Assembly (NCBI GenBank): GCA_018881555.1
Contig: JACAXG010000241.1
Span: 5,277 to 69,276, forward strand
Length of the DNA: 64,000 bases
Origin: Amblyornis subalaris
Lineage: Eukaryota > Chordata > Aves > Passeriformes > Ptilonorhynchidae
Reading direction: 5' to 3'
The position numbers were made by a program, and so were the translations under genes. Below the pieces are notes generated by a model, which did not search any database, was not told the DNA's origin, and worked only from the letters and a program-made list of their open reading frames with translations. This document shows, one piece after another, positions 11,601 to 20,880 of the stretch. Numbering within the stretch: the stretch's first letter is position 1; each line of letters begins with the position of its first letter.

Positions 11601-13392
11601 TGATGGCTGTTGAGCCATCAGACCATGCACAAAGTACTTTCAGATGCAGAGCTCTATCAGGAAACAGCCCAAGCCTCAGTTCTCAATCAGTTTGTCAGCA
11701 ATCAAGGGGATCTTCATAATTCCAGTTGCTCTGATGAAGAGGAAGAGCAAAGGGACATCTCTTCATTAATTCATATTTTCCAGTATTTTTTTTCTTTTAA
11801 CCTCAAATCTTCCAGAAAATAGCAAATAATAAAGCCACATCTGTGAAGCTCCAAGCAGAATGTTTTAACTTTAACTAATTAGCAGGAAATGAAGTGAACA
11901 AAACAGGCCTTTTCCCAGGCAGTGGCTACTCCAGCTCCTTAATGGAGAACAGAAAGGACAGGACAAAGGACAGAAGTACCATTAGCTTTCAGTGAGTGCT
12001 TACCACGAACTATCATACCTCCAGCGCTTGTCCCTTGTCATTTCCTATCACAAAACTCCTGTGTCCAAATGAATGCAAAGCCCAAGGAAAAAAATGAGAG
12101 CAGATGTAAGAATAGGGTGCGTGACTGCTTTTGTGATTTCTCCTTCAAGCCTGCCAGGAAAATAATAGGCTGGGAGAGGGTGGGCCATGTTCTTGGGATG
12201 AATTTGCTCGTGTTCTCAGCTAAGTGTGCCTTTAGGACATGTGTGATTTAGGGCACAGGCTGCTTTGAGGCCCTCGAAGCAGAATTAGATCTATCAGTGT
12301 GGCTTTAGAGCAACTCCTGCAGTTTTTTTGTGACTGCTAACTCCTGTAAGGCACAAATATATCTAAAAGCACAGAAAAACCACCTGATGGAAAAAGTTTT
12401 TCACCAAGGGGCTCTTGTTTTCCAATTCTCTCTTCCAGCCTGAGCAAGGTGTATTCTGGATGGAACATGGAGTTGGACCACAGGAGGTCTGACTGAGGGA
12501 AGCACTAAGGAAGAGCAAAAGCAAAGGCAGCATCACACATCAGCAAAGAAAAAAGGGGTGTGCAACACCACAGGAGAATAATACATCAAAAATGAGGGAC
12601 CCACTGTTGCTATAACTCTTCATAGAACCATTAAAATAAGGGTGCATCGGTCAAGGGATCAGTTTGAGTTAGCAGCGGAAAACGTTCTGCTGTTCCTGAT
12701 AAATGGCTCCTTGCTGGGAAGAAATGACACGAGGTTTTAGTTAGGAAGCTGACCCAATAATAAAAGATGCTGGTGGACTTTCCTTTCACAGCAGAGACGC
12801 CAACTCGATAATCCACCAAGATCTCTCGTCCATGCGTCAGAATGCAGGCCTCGGGAGTTCATGACAGGGCGGTTGTTGGTTGTTTATGCGCAGTCCACAT
12901 TCCCAGCGCCAAAGGAATGGCGAGCATCGGAGCAAGCTGCTATAAATAGCAGCACGCCGAGGACACGGCTCCTGTTCCCATGTCACAGGGGGCTGCTTCG
13001 CCGGAGCCCCCCGGGCCGCTCTCCCGTGAGTTCCGGGCCGCTGCCAGCCCAGCGCCGAGGCCGGGACCCCGCACGCGCCTCCTCCGCCCGTGCCGGCCGC
13101 CGCCACCCGGACAGGGGCCCCGCACCGCGGGGACACCGCTCCGCCTCTGCCCGGCCCGGCCCACCCCGCACCAAACCACCCGCGGCTCCCGCCGCCCGCA
13201 CGGAGCCCCGGCGGGGACCGGCCCCGGGGCCGCCAGGAGCCCCCCTCACCCCGAGCGCCCCCGGCCCCGCCGCCCCCGCCCGGGCCGCGCCCCGCGCCCG
13301 CCGCACCTACCCAGGGACATGTCGATCTCCTCGGGGCCCGACTGCGGCCCCGCCGCGGGGCCCGGCGCCGGCTGAGGCCCCGCCGCCTCCAT
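2589..13392 (-). CDS. UAP56-interacting factor-like mRNA export adaptor (FYTTD1/LUZP4 family), whole gene, 9 exons
   Basis: The coding sequence joins 13392-13311, 11167-11024, 7276-7134, 5875-5751, 4910-4847, 4414-4371, 4289-4215, 3552-3441 and 2684-2589. That is 885 bases, giving 294 residues plus stop. Every junction is GT-AG and every phase matches. Human UIF is about 318 residues. Family members bind the helicase UAP56/DDX39B through a short N-terminal motif, bind RNA through Arg-rich segments, and pass mRNA to the NXF1 export receptor in the nucleus. Seen here: the motif EEIDMSLDDIIKRHRKE at residues 21-37; Arg-rich residues 45-108; the family block GAILTVSVVNP near 210; PKGVLLRFNF near 250; and the C-terminal SLTLDERFSGLRNKRRF. 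The first 20 residues are Ala/Pro/Gly-rich and not family-like. The frame stays open upstream of the chosen ATG, but it contains no other ATG. I infer this is the LRCH2-linked paralogue of FYTTD1, corresponding to mammalian LUZP4. It could be annotated simply as UIF-like. Confidence 0.9.
2685..3440 (-). other. UIF-like intron 8
   Basis: A 756-base intron with GTAGAG donor and CTGCAG acceptor. The exon 8 frame stays open well into this intron (to about 2814), so intron retention would give a longer alternative C-terminus without the LDERF motif. I see no second gene inside it. Confidence 0.75.
3441..3552 (-). CDS. UIF-like exon 8 (PKGV...F block)
   Basis: 112 bases, entering in phase 2 and leaving in phase 0. 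It encodes a basic, Pro-rich segment (PGSKRPFLRSQRPPARMAKP) followed by QPKGVLLRFNFRAMANQ. The recalled human UIF has VPKGVPLQFDINSVGKQ at the same place. The acceptor is TTCCCCAG and the donor is CAG/GTAGAG. Confidence 0.9.
3553..4214 (-). other. UIF-like intron 7
   Basis: A 662-base intron with GTAAGT donor and CCCCAG acceptor. Open frames on the plus strand in this interval have no domain signal and are treated as chance. No repeat is recognised. Confidence 0.75.
4215..4289 (-). CDS. UIF-like exon 7 (ILTVS block)
   Basis: 75 bases, phase 2 in and phase 2 out. It encodes WQVKPSPGAILTVSVVNPQ and further residues up to TG. The recalled UIF has QWRTSTTNGGILTVSIDNPG here, one of the clearest family matches in the gene. 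The donor is a perfect GTAAGT and the acceptor is TCTCGGCAG. The intron to exon 6 is only 81 bases (4290-4370). Confidence 0.9.
4371..4414 (-). CDS. UIF-like exon 6 (44-base small exon)
   Basis: Phase 0 in and phase 2 out, encoding QMDAQGEGKPPRMR and the first two bases of an Arg codon. It is needed to bring exons 5 and 7 into frame, and it sits where UIF has its QAQLNTEQ segment, though sequence similarity is low. The acceptor is a tandem CAGCAG, so the first Gln may be optional. Confidence 0.8.
4769..4846 (-). other. Open read-through from UIF-like exon 5 into intron 5
   Basis: If the exon 5 donor is not used, the frame continues for 25 codons (VSTEAFPLQSAAGDKASASP, then AFARS) before a TAG. 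This would give a truncated protein without the C-terminal family blocks. The donor is GTCAGT, with C at +3, and is weaker than the other donors in this gene. It is a possible alternative end, not a separate gene. Confidence 0.3.
4847..4910 (-). CDS. UIF-like exon 5
   Basis: 64 bases, phase 2 in and phase 0 out, encoding GPAFQQKRMQQWFSKARFQR and a final Gly. It aligns in position with the TRQATFLFRRG segment of UIF, so the aromatic-basic pattern is kept but little else. The acceptor is TGCTAAACAG and the donor is GGG/GTCAGT. Confidence 0.82.
4911..5750 (-). other. UIF-like intron 4
   Basis: An 840-base intron with GTAAAA donor and AAACAG acceptor. About 5190-5260 resembles a diverged minus-strand CR1 3' end (see separate entry). 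Nothing else is recognised. Confidence 0.7.
5175..5400 (-). repeat. Possible degenerate CR1 LINE fragment
   Basis: The plus-strand text around 5195-5240 (aaaggatctctcgatgtcat, then cagtccctgctctgctcagc) resembles the reverse complement of the CR1 3' end as I recall it (aagggaccTcTagaggtcat, ctagtccaac, cctgctca). Similarity fades beyond that, so the boundaries are approximate and the call is tentative. Confidence 0.35.
5751..5875 (-). CDS. UIF-like exon 4 (linker)
   Basis: 125 bases, phase 0 in and phase 2 out. It encodes GNKNSNAFAKSGSGQQEEQP and a Pro/Arg-rich remainder ending SVRTPGR. This is the least conserved part: UIF has an unrelated-looking Lys/Asn-rich linker here. Frame choice is set by exon 3 (phase 0 out) and by the CTTTCAG acceptor. 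The phases on both sides then close correctly. Confidence 0.85.
5876..7133 (-). other. UIF-like intron 3
   Basis: A 1258-base intron with GTAGGG donor and CTTTCAG acceptor. It is AT-rich in its upstream half (6780-6900). No gene or clear repeat is recognised. Confidence 0.7.
7134..7276 (-). CDS. UIF-like exon 3 (Arg-rich RNA-binding segment)
   Basis: 143 bases, phase 1 in and phase 0 out. It encodes PNRFRRGFGQQQSNRRQFRN, TLPGRKRRAAAAFDGVSPLN and RQASAQE. The recalled UIF carries RRGRVMPGKRRPNG and GISPMNR in the same order, so the (L/M)PG(R/K)(K/R)RR and (V/I)SP(L/M)NR elements are shared. Strong polypyrimidine acceptor TTTTTTTGTAG. Confidence 0.92.
7277..11023 (-). other. UIF-like intron 2
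   Basis: A 3.75-kb intron with GTAGAT donor and TTTGTAG acceptor. It contains a short CAA tract near 8025-8040 and several AT-rich blocks with repeated TAAT cores (about 9830-10030 and 10680-10930), which could be noncoding regulatory elements. Open frames here (for example 8797-9252 and 10142-10483) are unsupported. Confidence 0.65.
11024..11167 (-). CDS. UIF-like exon 2 (UAP56-binding motif, second half)
   Basis: 144 bases, phase 1 in and phase 1 out. It completes the UAP56-binding motif: exon 1 gives IDMSL and this exon gives DDIIKRHRKE. It continues with a basic, aromatic run ending RPRYRAWKQRNLQ. The intron position inside the motif is useful when comparing with FYTTD1. The acceptor is TTTCATTCCAG. 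Confidence 0.93.
11168..13310 (-). other. UIF-like intron 1
   Basis: A 2143-base intron with GTAGGT donor and TTCCAG acceptor. Its first ~300 bases belong to the CpG island; the rest is ordinary AT-balanced sequence. No gene or recognisable mobile element is seen. Confidence 0.7.
13311..13392 (-). CDS. UIF-like exon 1 (start codon and UAP56-binding motif, first half)
   Basis: 82 bases. ATG is at 13392-13390, with G at +4. It encodes MEAAGPQPAPGPAAGPQSGP followed by EEIDMSL, and ends one base into the next Asp codon at CTGG/GTAGGT. The frame is open upstream without another ATG, so this ATG is the best start. An internal Met inside the motif would remove part of the UAP56-binding site. Confidence 0.88.
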
Positions 13393-13457
13393 GGGCTCGG
13401 AGCGCGCTGTGCGCACACTGCGCCTGCCCGGAATGCGCCCGCACCGCCGCGCGACCC

Positions 13458-13540
13458 GCACCGGCCCCCGCCCGCCCCGGCTGCTCCGGCCCCCGCCCCG
13501 GCTGCACCGGTCCCCGCCCGGCTGCCCCGGCTCTCTGTGC
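13458..13540 (-). promoter_or_regulatory. Tandem GC-box repeat upstream of the UIF-like start
   Basis: About four 20-21-base units, beginning near 13458, 13479, 13500 and 13520. They share GGCTGC(T/A/C)CCGG followed by CCCCGCCC. On the minus strand the shared part reads GGGCGGGG, an Sp1/KLF-type GC box, and at least three copies are present 65-135 bases upstream of the ATG. The repeat is directly visible; its role as core promoter is inferred. Confidence 0.6.
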
Positions 13541-13560
13541 CGGCTCCCCTCTCTCCACAC

Positions 13561-16500
13561 GCCCTGCAGCCAGCGCTGTGCTCCCGCCCGTGCTCAGCCC
13601 TGCCCCGGCTCCCTGCCCTCCGCACCCTCCCCGCGCACCCGGGCCATCCTTTCCATCAGCACCTCCCCTCTATCTCTCTCTCCCTCAAGCACCGCTCCCC
13701 AGCCGCTGGGCTGACTCTTCCTCTTCTCCCCCCCAGTCCTGCTCCTCTGGGGTTTATGCCAGCAGCAGATGTATCTTAACAACCCAGCAGTCATTTCTGA
13801 GCAATGTGATTGAAAGCATGACCTTGCTTCGTTCTGAAGATTAGAAAAACAAGGCAACTCTACAAACAGAGATACTCTTGGCTCATATTGGTGCATGAAG
13901 TCTGTTCTTGTATTTGTGAGCCCCTGGGGGAGGAAGCACCCGTTTGGGATCGGGCTTATGGCAGCATCCCGATCCCTCACAGAACTCGGATTGTTCAGGG
14001 CATCTTTCAGTCTCTGTGTCACATCGGTTGTGGTACCGGAGCTATGCTACAGTTTGAATGCAAAATGTGAGCTAAACCATCTTCCTCTACTTTTAAAGAC
14101 AGGTGAAAAAATAAAAAAAGAGATGGGAGAACTATCTCTTCCAAAGGGCTGCCAGGCATCAAGTGAAGAGCATGCGTTTCTCTGAAGCTTCCATTAAATA
14201 AATGCTCTGAAATAAACTTTGTCACCACATACATAATAGGGGCCACATAAATAGTGAATAATGTCTGAATGTTTTGCATTTTCAAGACAGTTTTTTTTCC
14301 CCCCACCTTGCACTTCAAATGGGAGAGAAATTTCCACAAGCAGATCAATCACGGCAAGGATTGCCTCCTGGTATGTGTACAGCTCTTAGAAAGGTCAAGT
14401 GCTCTGAAAGTGTTGGTTATGGGAGGTGTTCTTTCNCTAAAGAAAATAATAGAACAGTGTTGAGAGAGCAACAAATAATCTTTGTTGTCTTTTGCAGTGA
14501 CAGTGCAGAATGACCATGAAAGCAGATTAATGTGAAATACCAGAAACCAGGGTCCTGATACTCTGTTTGCAATATCCTATGATACCCAAGGTGTGCCGGG
14601 GGCTCTGCTGCTCTCTGGGGAGCCCCAGCTTTAATGGTGCCCTAGTCCAACAGCTTTTCTCCAAGGAGAATCTGCGACATTTCCGAGGTTTTTAGCCAGA
14701 GCAGCCAGGGAAGCTGTGGCTTCTGGAAAAAGGCTGGAAGTGTCCATATAAACCCAGCCTTTAGCAACAGACTGGAAGAGGAGGTTTACAGCAGTTTCAT
14801 TTTGTATCACCTAGGGAGGGTGTTGGAGCGGGGCTCTGGGCAGTGTCCTGGAGCCAGCTGCAAAGCCACAGCTGTCCAGAGACACGAGGGAAGGACCGCA
14901 GGAGGGGTCTGGAGTCTCCTCGAGTACAGGCCAGCCGTGAGCTGAGTGACCCAGGCTTCCACACGGGGCAGCAGCTGGAGTTGGTCCCTCTGTGAGGACA
15001 GTGTCGTGAAAGGTTCCGTGGCTTTCTGTAAAATCTTGCACACTTGTATCTTCAGGAAACCTGAAAGCAACGGGTGAGAGGTTTCCAACAGTGTTTCTAT
15101 TTGATCACGTGTAGTGAAACAAACATTTGAGACCAAAGAAGACAAAAGGCAGGGTTTGGAAATGGCACTTCTAAAACGCTAGGTGTTTTCAGAGGACATG
15201 ATTTTCATGGAACCGCTACCCAGCTTTTGCAGCAAATTCCACTTCACCAGCTGAGAGGTTTAATTAGCTGCTTTCCTCCAAGTGCATAGCNTTAAAGGCA
15301 GTGATAAAACCTTTCCAAGCCATATTTCTTCATCTGGGAAGTATGAGCTGATATGTACTCTTATCTCTCAACTGCCAGTCTGTGACCTCTTAACATCTTG
15401 GCAAGTGTCCCATTTGCTTAGTATGTCTAAGCACTGCCATCATCTCATTTCTGAGTAATTTCTCACATCAGCAGTGTAGGTGACATGTGCTGGAGTTGGT
15501 GAAAAGGCCTGAAGAGCCAGAACCTCCTCTAAAGCACAATCCCCCTCCACTGGAGAGGACTGCAGGTGTCTGGCAGACAGACTTGACCCTGCATCCTAAG
15601 AAAGGAATGTCAGGAATGTGACTTTTGCAACAAAAAAGTGGGATTAATAAAAGAACAATGAAAAAAAGAAAGGAAGAAAGGGAGAAAAAAGTATTTTTGT
15701 TATGCTTTCCTCTAGAACTGCTTTGTGTTGAGTCACTGATGCTGTGGCAACNAGCTGTCAAGTTGAGCCCTCAAAGAGCACTGGGGCACCTCTGCTAAAG
15801 GCACCACGTATTCCTTCCCCTTGTTAGGGGCAAAACCAACTTGTTCTCAAAGAGCAAGTGTTACTTTGGGGCTTTGAGCCTTTCAATTTATCAGATGGTC
15901 CTCTTGTCATATAATGAAACCCCGAGGAACCCTAGAAGACTTTTAGTTAAAACTAAACGAAAATAGAACTCAGTGGGAGAAGGGAACGCATGCCAGCAGT
16001 CAAACACTTGTATTAGCTGAAATGTTTCCTCGGTCTCTCAGAAGATTTAGTGAATCTTCTGCATGTTAAATTACTTGTCATGATTTATNGTTGTAATAAA
16101 TCTTACGCCGTGATCTCAAAATTAACACTGCTCACTTTGTCTGTTATTCCCAGGGATACCTCATATCACAGTTATTTAATACAAAATTGCACAATATATG
16201 ACTGTTCACTTTCAGTGAAACGGACACAAAACTACATGAGCCAATTGCTAATGGTTTTTTTCCTTGGGAACTAAGCCAGGGTGGCTGTAGGAATATATGT
16301 CAAGGAAAGGCTTGGGATCTGCACACACACATTTTTTATCTGAGGATGTGGAAGCTTTCCAGCCTCTTCCAGAATTGCTCAAAGCATAAACAATCACTTA
16401 ATTCAACAGGCCAAAACTCTGATCACTTTCGTCACACTGTATTTTGCCCACAAGGGGAATGTTCAGGCCTTTTAATTTGTGAGAACCACGGGACCATCAT

Positions 16501-19500
16501 TCTCAGCTCTTCATGAGGAAGACTGGTAGCAGTACAGCTTTGATAGCTTGCTCCAAAATTGGTGAACCACCACTAAAAAGAGCTTGTGTTTTATTGTTAG
16601 ATGCTGAACACGGCCTTTTAAACATATGTCACCACTTGAAAATCATCTTCTTGAGAAGATGGAAGAAAACAAAACACTTCTTCAGGCTTTTTGAAGAAAT
16701 TTTCAGTTACAGCAATATTTCTTTATTTTACCCATTCCCAGAATGAACTACATTGATGATAATAATTCAATTTTTATGCAGAAATTCTGACTGTGTGCTG
16801 TAAAGTGGCTGAGGTACACACATGGAGCTCTGCTTAGGGAGAACAAGATCAACCACAGATAATGACAAAATCCATGCTTTGCATCTTACAAATTTAGCAG
16901 ATACAGCCTGCATACAGCAAAACTCTGAGTTATTTAGAGAGGGGTTTGGCTTTTTNTCCCCCTCTCTCTCTGTATGTGTATTAAAATCATCATCTCAGCC
17001 TGGTGCATGCAAAACTGCTCTTACAATACCCACAAGCTGTACCTCTGGACTTTGCAGAATGTCCCCAAAGCCATCCCATAGTCATCCCATAAAAAAGCAC
17101 ATGTACAGGATGACAGGGAGCTGGTAGTTTCAGTGCAATCTGTAACCAGCCAAGCTACATTCCAGTAAACAGAGATCCACAGATACACCACCCTGTGTTG
17201 GCTGTGCTGCTCGTTGTCATGTAGGAGTANTTTCAGTTTATGCTGCTTCTAGGGATCTCTCAATATTAAGGTAAACCTGTTTTGAAAGGGCTACATTTCT
17301 AATCTCTCCGAGAAACAAGCAAGTATGCTGCTGCNCAGCACACAAGTTATTCAAAATAGAATAAAAGGACAAATCCTGTTCAAATCACACCAGAATGATC
17401 AGCGAAGGACAAAGGCCTCTGCAGCACCACAAGAAGGTATTTCCAGTGCATGTAGTTGGAATAGGTGGTGATGGAAATGACATCTTTGAGGAGAGATGCC
17501 CCCCTCCCTGCTGCCTTCAGAGCTGTGTTTCCTCGTGCTCAATGGAGCATTGCTAGCTGTGCAATGAATCAGATGCTCCCAATAGAAAAGGTATCAGGAA
17601 TATTCTCATTAATGGATCTGCTCTCTTATTGTGGTCTGTACAGAAAGACTGTTAATAACAGATATTGCTTCCCAAAGCAGCTAGACAGAATCCTGCTTNC
17701 TTCTTTTCTATTCAAGCATCAGATGCTGGAGTATTTTGAGCTTTCTCTAGCTCTTTAAAATGGTGTTTCAGATAAGTGACTGCCCTTTAGCACAGACAGA
17801 GTGGCATTTGCCTTTTGATCTAAGTAGGAATATAAGTATGGTTTGCTTGCTTTGCTTTCAGAGTGGGCCAGATGGTGCCACTTTAGTATGAATCTTGAAT
17901 CCAGGTATTTGNAGATTATTTTAACTGCCTGTGGGAAGCTGTGGACACTTGCAGGCCTTGATGAAGAAATCCATGAGGCATAGAGCATGCGCTGATATGC
18001 AAAGTAAACACAAAGGAATTGAAGAGGCATCAAGGAGATGGCACCAGGATCACAGGAGTGTTGAAGCAACAGTGACTGTGTTCTCTCAATATCTCACCCA
18101 TGGAGGAGTACNGAGGCTACTCATAAAGAAGCAAACAAGAACAGTAGGAAAGCTCTGGTGTTAAATTGCTTACAGCAAGAAAGTCTCTAAAGGATGCAAA
18201 AAAAGGTCAGTGCTGACATTTCAGGAGGATTTAATTTCTCAAAGCAAATGGCAATCTAGGCTGACAAAGCCCTGCTCTGTGTTCAGCTCAAGTACTTAAC
18301 TCAGGAACACCGAAAGCTTCAGGGATCTCTCTGCTGTCGACAACCCCCGTTGCTCGGCCGTGGGTGCCCAGAGCTCGCGTGGCCTGGCAGAGGCCTGCAA
18401 GCACTGTGGAGGTGTCGAGGGAGCATCACACTGCACAGCAGCCCGGGCAGCACCTCGGCTGTGTCACTGTGCNCTGGCCTGAGCTGGGACACAGCCTGCA
18501 GCACACGCTGCAGGTAAGCAAGGACTCCACTCTTGCTGCCCCTATGATCATAATCAATGTCACACCAACATTTCCAGTGGAGATGAACCCGTGTGACTCT
18601 CTCCAGAAGGCAGTACCCTGGGGAACTTTGGAGCTGAGAGCCATGATGCTGAGCAGGGGTGAGAAGAGAGGGAGCAGCACAGGCAGAGCAGCAGGATGGG
18701 CACACAGCTCTCACTCACTTGTTCTGAGCGTGGCTTGGGCCAACTGTGCCAAGGGCTACCTCACTGCAAGAGTTGTGAGTAACCACATCTTGCCTCCCAC
18801 GCTGAAAGTTAGATAGATCAAAGCCTGATCTAGATCTCATTCCTCTAGGCATTAACATGAAATTTGTCGAAGTCATATCTTGATGAGTTTTTATCTCATC
18901 CAGAGCAGATGTGGGTAACCACAAAGACTTTCAAAGTGGAAGCTGTTCATGGAAGTGTGGGATTTTCAGAAATTTTCTGAAACTCGACTCTGTCTGGCAT
19001 GGCCGCAAGAAAATAAGTTTGTCTTGTGCAGTCTCATGACAACATCTGAGCATGTCCACCTCTTCCTGTACTCAACTGCCATGATAAATAAGAAAATGGG
19101 ACAATCTCAGTTTTATAGGAGAAACTGAGGGATGGCACAGCTATGGCTTTCTGCTCATTATGCCAGGAAGGTTGGTTCTGGGAGCCTTCTGCCACTAGAC
19201 TAGTAACTCTGGTTTTGCTTGTGAAATGACACAGAAAGGGGGGCATTAGGAGAAAGAACTGTTGAAAGGCTGTGAAATCCATTATAAATAGAAGTAATTA
19301 GACTTTAGCACTCCAGACATCTGTTCTGGTTCTTCAGCTATTGGAGGTGATAAATGACCNCCACAGGTAAATCTGCTCTACCGCAGGAACGTGCAATCAG
19401 TTTTCACGCTTTTGCGTGAGTAAGCAGCAATTTGCTCAATACAGTTTGCAGATTGGGAATTTTTGGTTAGCTGTTAGGAAAAGCCTCAGACATTGCTCCC

Positions 19501-20880
19501 AGCCTACTGTATGGGAAACTTCAGTGCCTTTGAAGATGCCAGTGTGTGTCTGAACAGACTGAGCGAGCTTGGCTTGCTTTTCATAGGAGTACCTGCAGGT
19601 ACAGCAAGTATTTGGTTAAAGATAAAAGGCCCCTCATATATGAGAACTCCAGTGTGACAAAATGGTGTTTTGACTCTTCTGACAATTTGCCAGGCCTGTT
19701 TCACCCAAAGAGAGCTGAACCTCTTTCTGTCTCTAACTTGGGCTCTGANTAGCGAGTGGCTGAGTAATATGGCTGAGAGGGAGGACAGCAAATCCACCTC
19801 TGAGCTGGCCCTGTGCCAAGCCACTCACTTTGGAAACTCCGGGCAGCTATCTCTAGCATTTAGTAGAATTTATATGCTGGAGCTGGTCCTGGCTGCTGCT
19901 CTGCTCCGCTCCTGCCAGCTGCAGAGTCACTGTACCTCCTGCTCCATGTCTACAGGCAAATTCATCCTACACACTTGGCCCAACACCAGTCTGAGTTTAT
20001 TCACCCTCCACCCTCTCTGGCTAGAACCTCAACTGAGGGCAGCAGTCAGCAGCGTTTATACAGGTTTGCCTGATTTTCTTGTTGTGAATCCAGGGAGTGA
20101 TCAGCTTTTTTAGGGCAAAAGCAGAAGCTCTGGCCCAGGCAGATTGATGGGTAGATCCTCATGTGTAAGCTTGAATCCCACAGCTCCCCCAAATATCCAC
20201 AGCTAAGGTCAGAGGAAGCAGACAGCCACAGTATTTGCAGGTGACAATGGGACCCCTTCCCCCCCACACCTGCATTTTGCACACAGACCTGTTTGCCGGA
20301 AGGGCAATCTGTGTGCCAGGACATGGTGATCCCAAANCCCACACAACAGTGCACCAAAGGATTGAACCCCTCACTCTTCAGCACCTTCTTATGACCCTGG
20401 CTCATTTGGTTCTACTGAATTTCACCCACGTAATGTTTCGACTCTGATCCTTTTGTGATCAATAATGGCTCAGCTGTCTCTCACTGATGTGTTGCTGACT
20501 GAAGTCTCTCCTATATCACTCATAGAAGGAATTTCCNTTAGATCCCCAAACTAGGCATGACATGTGCATGCAAAAAATAAACAGAAAAACCCAACCCAAA
20601 NCAATTCAACAATTCAAGGGTCATCATGNNGATCAAGGNTTAAAANCAGATTCAGNTTATCAAAGGCACAGCAATTGCATTACAATGTGGGTCTATGAGA
20701 CATTCTTTAGCATTTGCTAGTCACAGNNCCAGAGTAATTTTTGGAGGATAAATATGCAGCACCTAACAAGGACAGATGGCACGGTAGGAGAGGCAATTAT
20801 CCATCCATGCAGTATTCCAGCAGTTGTGCAGCATTTTATTCAGGTAACTGANCCCCAGACATTGCATCCGGCTTCAGATT
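13561..20880. other. Intergenic region between the two divergent promoters
   Basis: I find no gene in this ~7.3-kb stretch. Open frames such as 13594-14022, 14807-15145 and 18364-18816 lack motifs, splice context or a consistent partner. A 32-base polypurine run is at 15660-15691. Around 14690-14745 there is a faint CR1-like phrase (gggaagctgtggct) that is too short to call. Confidence 0.6.
15660..15691 (+). repeat. Polypurine tract
   Basis: Thirty-two consecutive A/G bases, mainly GAAA and GGAA units. It is simple-sequence DNA of no assigned function. Confidence 0.7.

Larger units (their letters stand above)
12980..13560. promoter_or_regulatory. CpG-island promoter of the UIF-like gene
   Basis: Very GC-rich and CpG-dense, covering exon 1, the start of intron 1 and the upstream flank. 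The plus strand is strongly C-biased, so the transcribed RNA would be G-rich. There is no TATA box near the start, consistent with a CpG-island promoter. Long open frames on both strands here come from low stop-codon frequency in GC-rich DNA. Confidence 0.85.

Noticed and set aside
12861..13844. 327-codon plus-strand open frame over the CpG island, with overlapping frames of 229-262 codons on both strands
   Set aside because: The composition is almost all Pro/Arg/Ala/Gly, as expected from GC-rich DNA with few stops. The real coding unit is the minus-strand exon 1 at 13311-13392.
14690..14745. Short CR1-like phrase near gggaagctgtggct
   Set aside because: The match is under 20 bases and fades at once; not enough to call a repeat.
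18364..18816. 150-codon frame in the intergenic region
   Set aside because: No motif, splice partner, start context or strand bias supports coding; opposite-strand frames of similar length overlap it.
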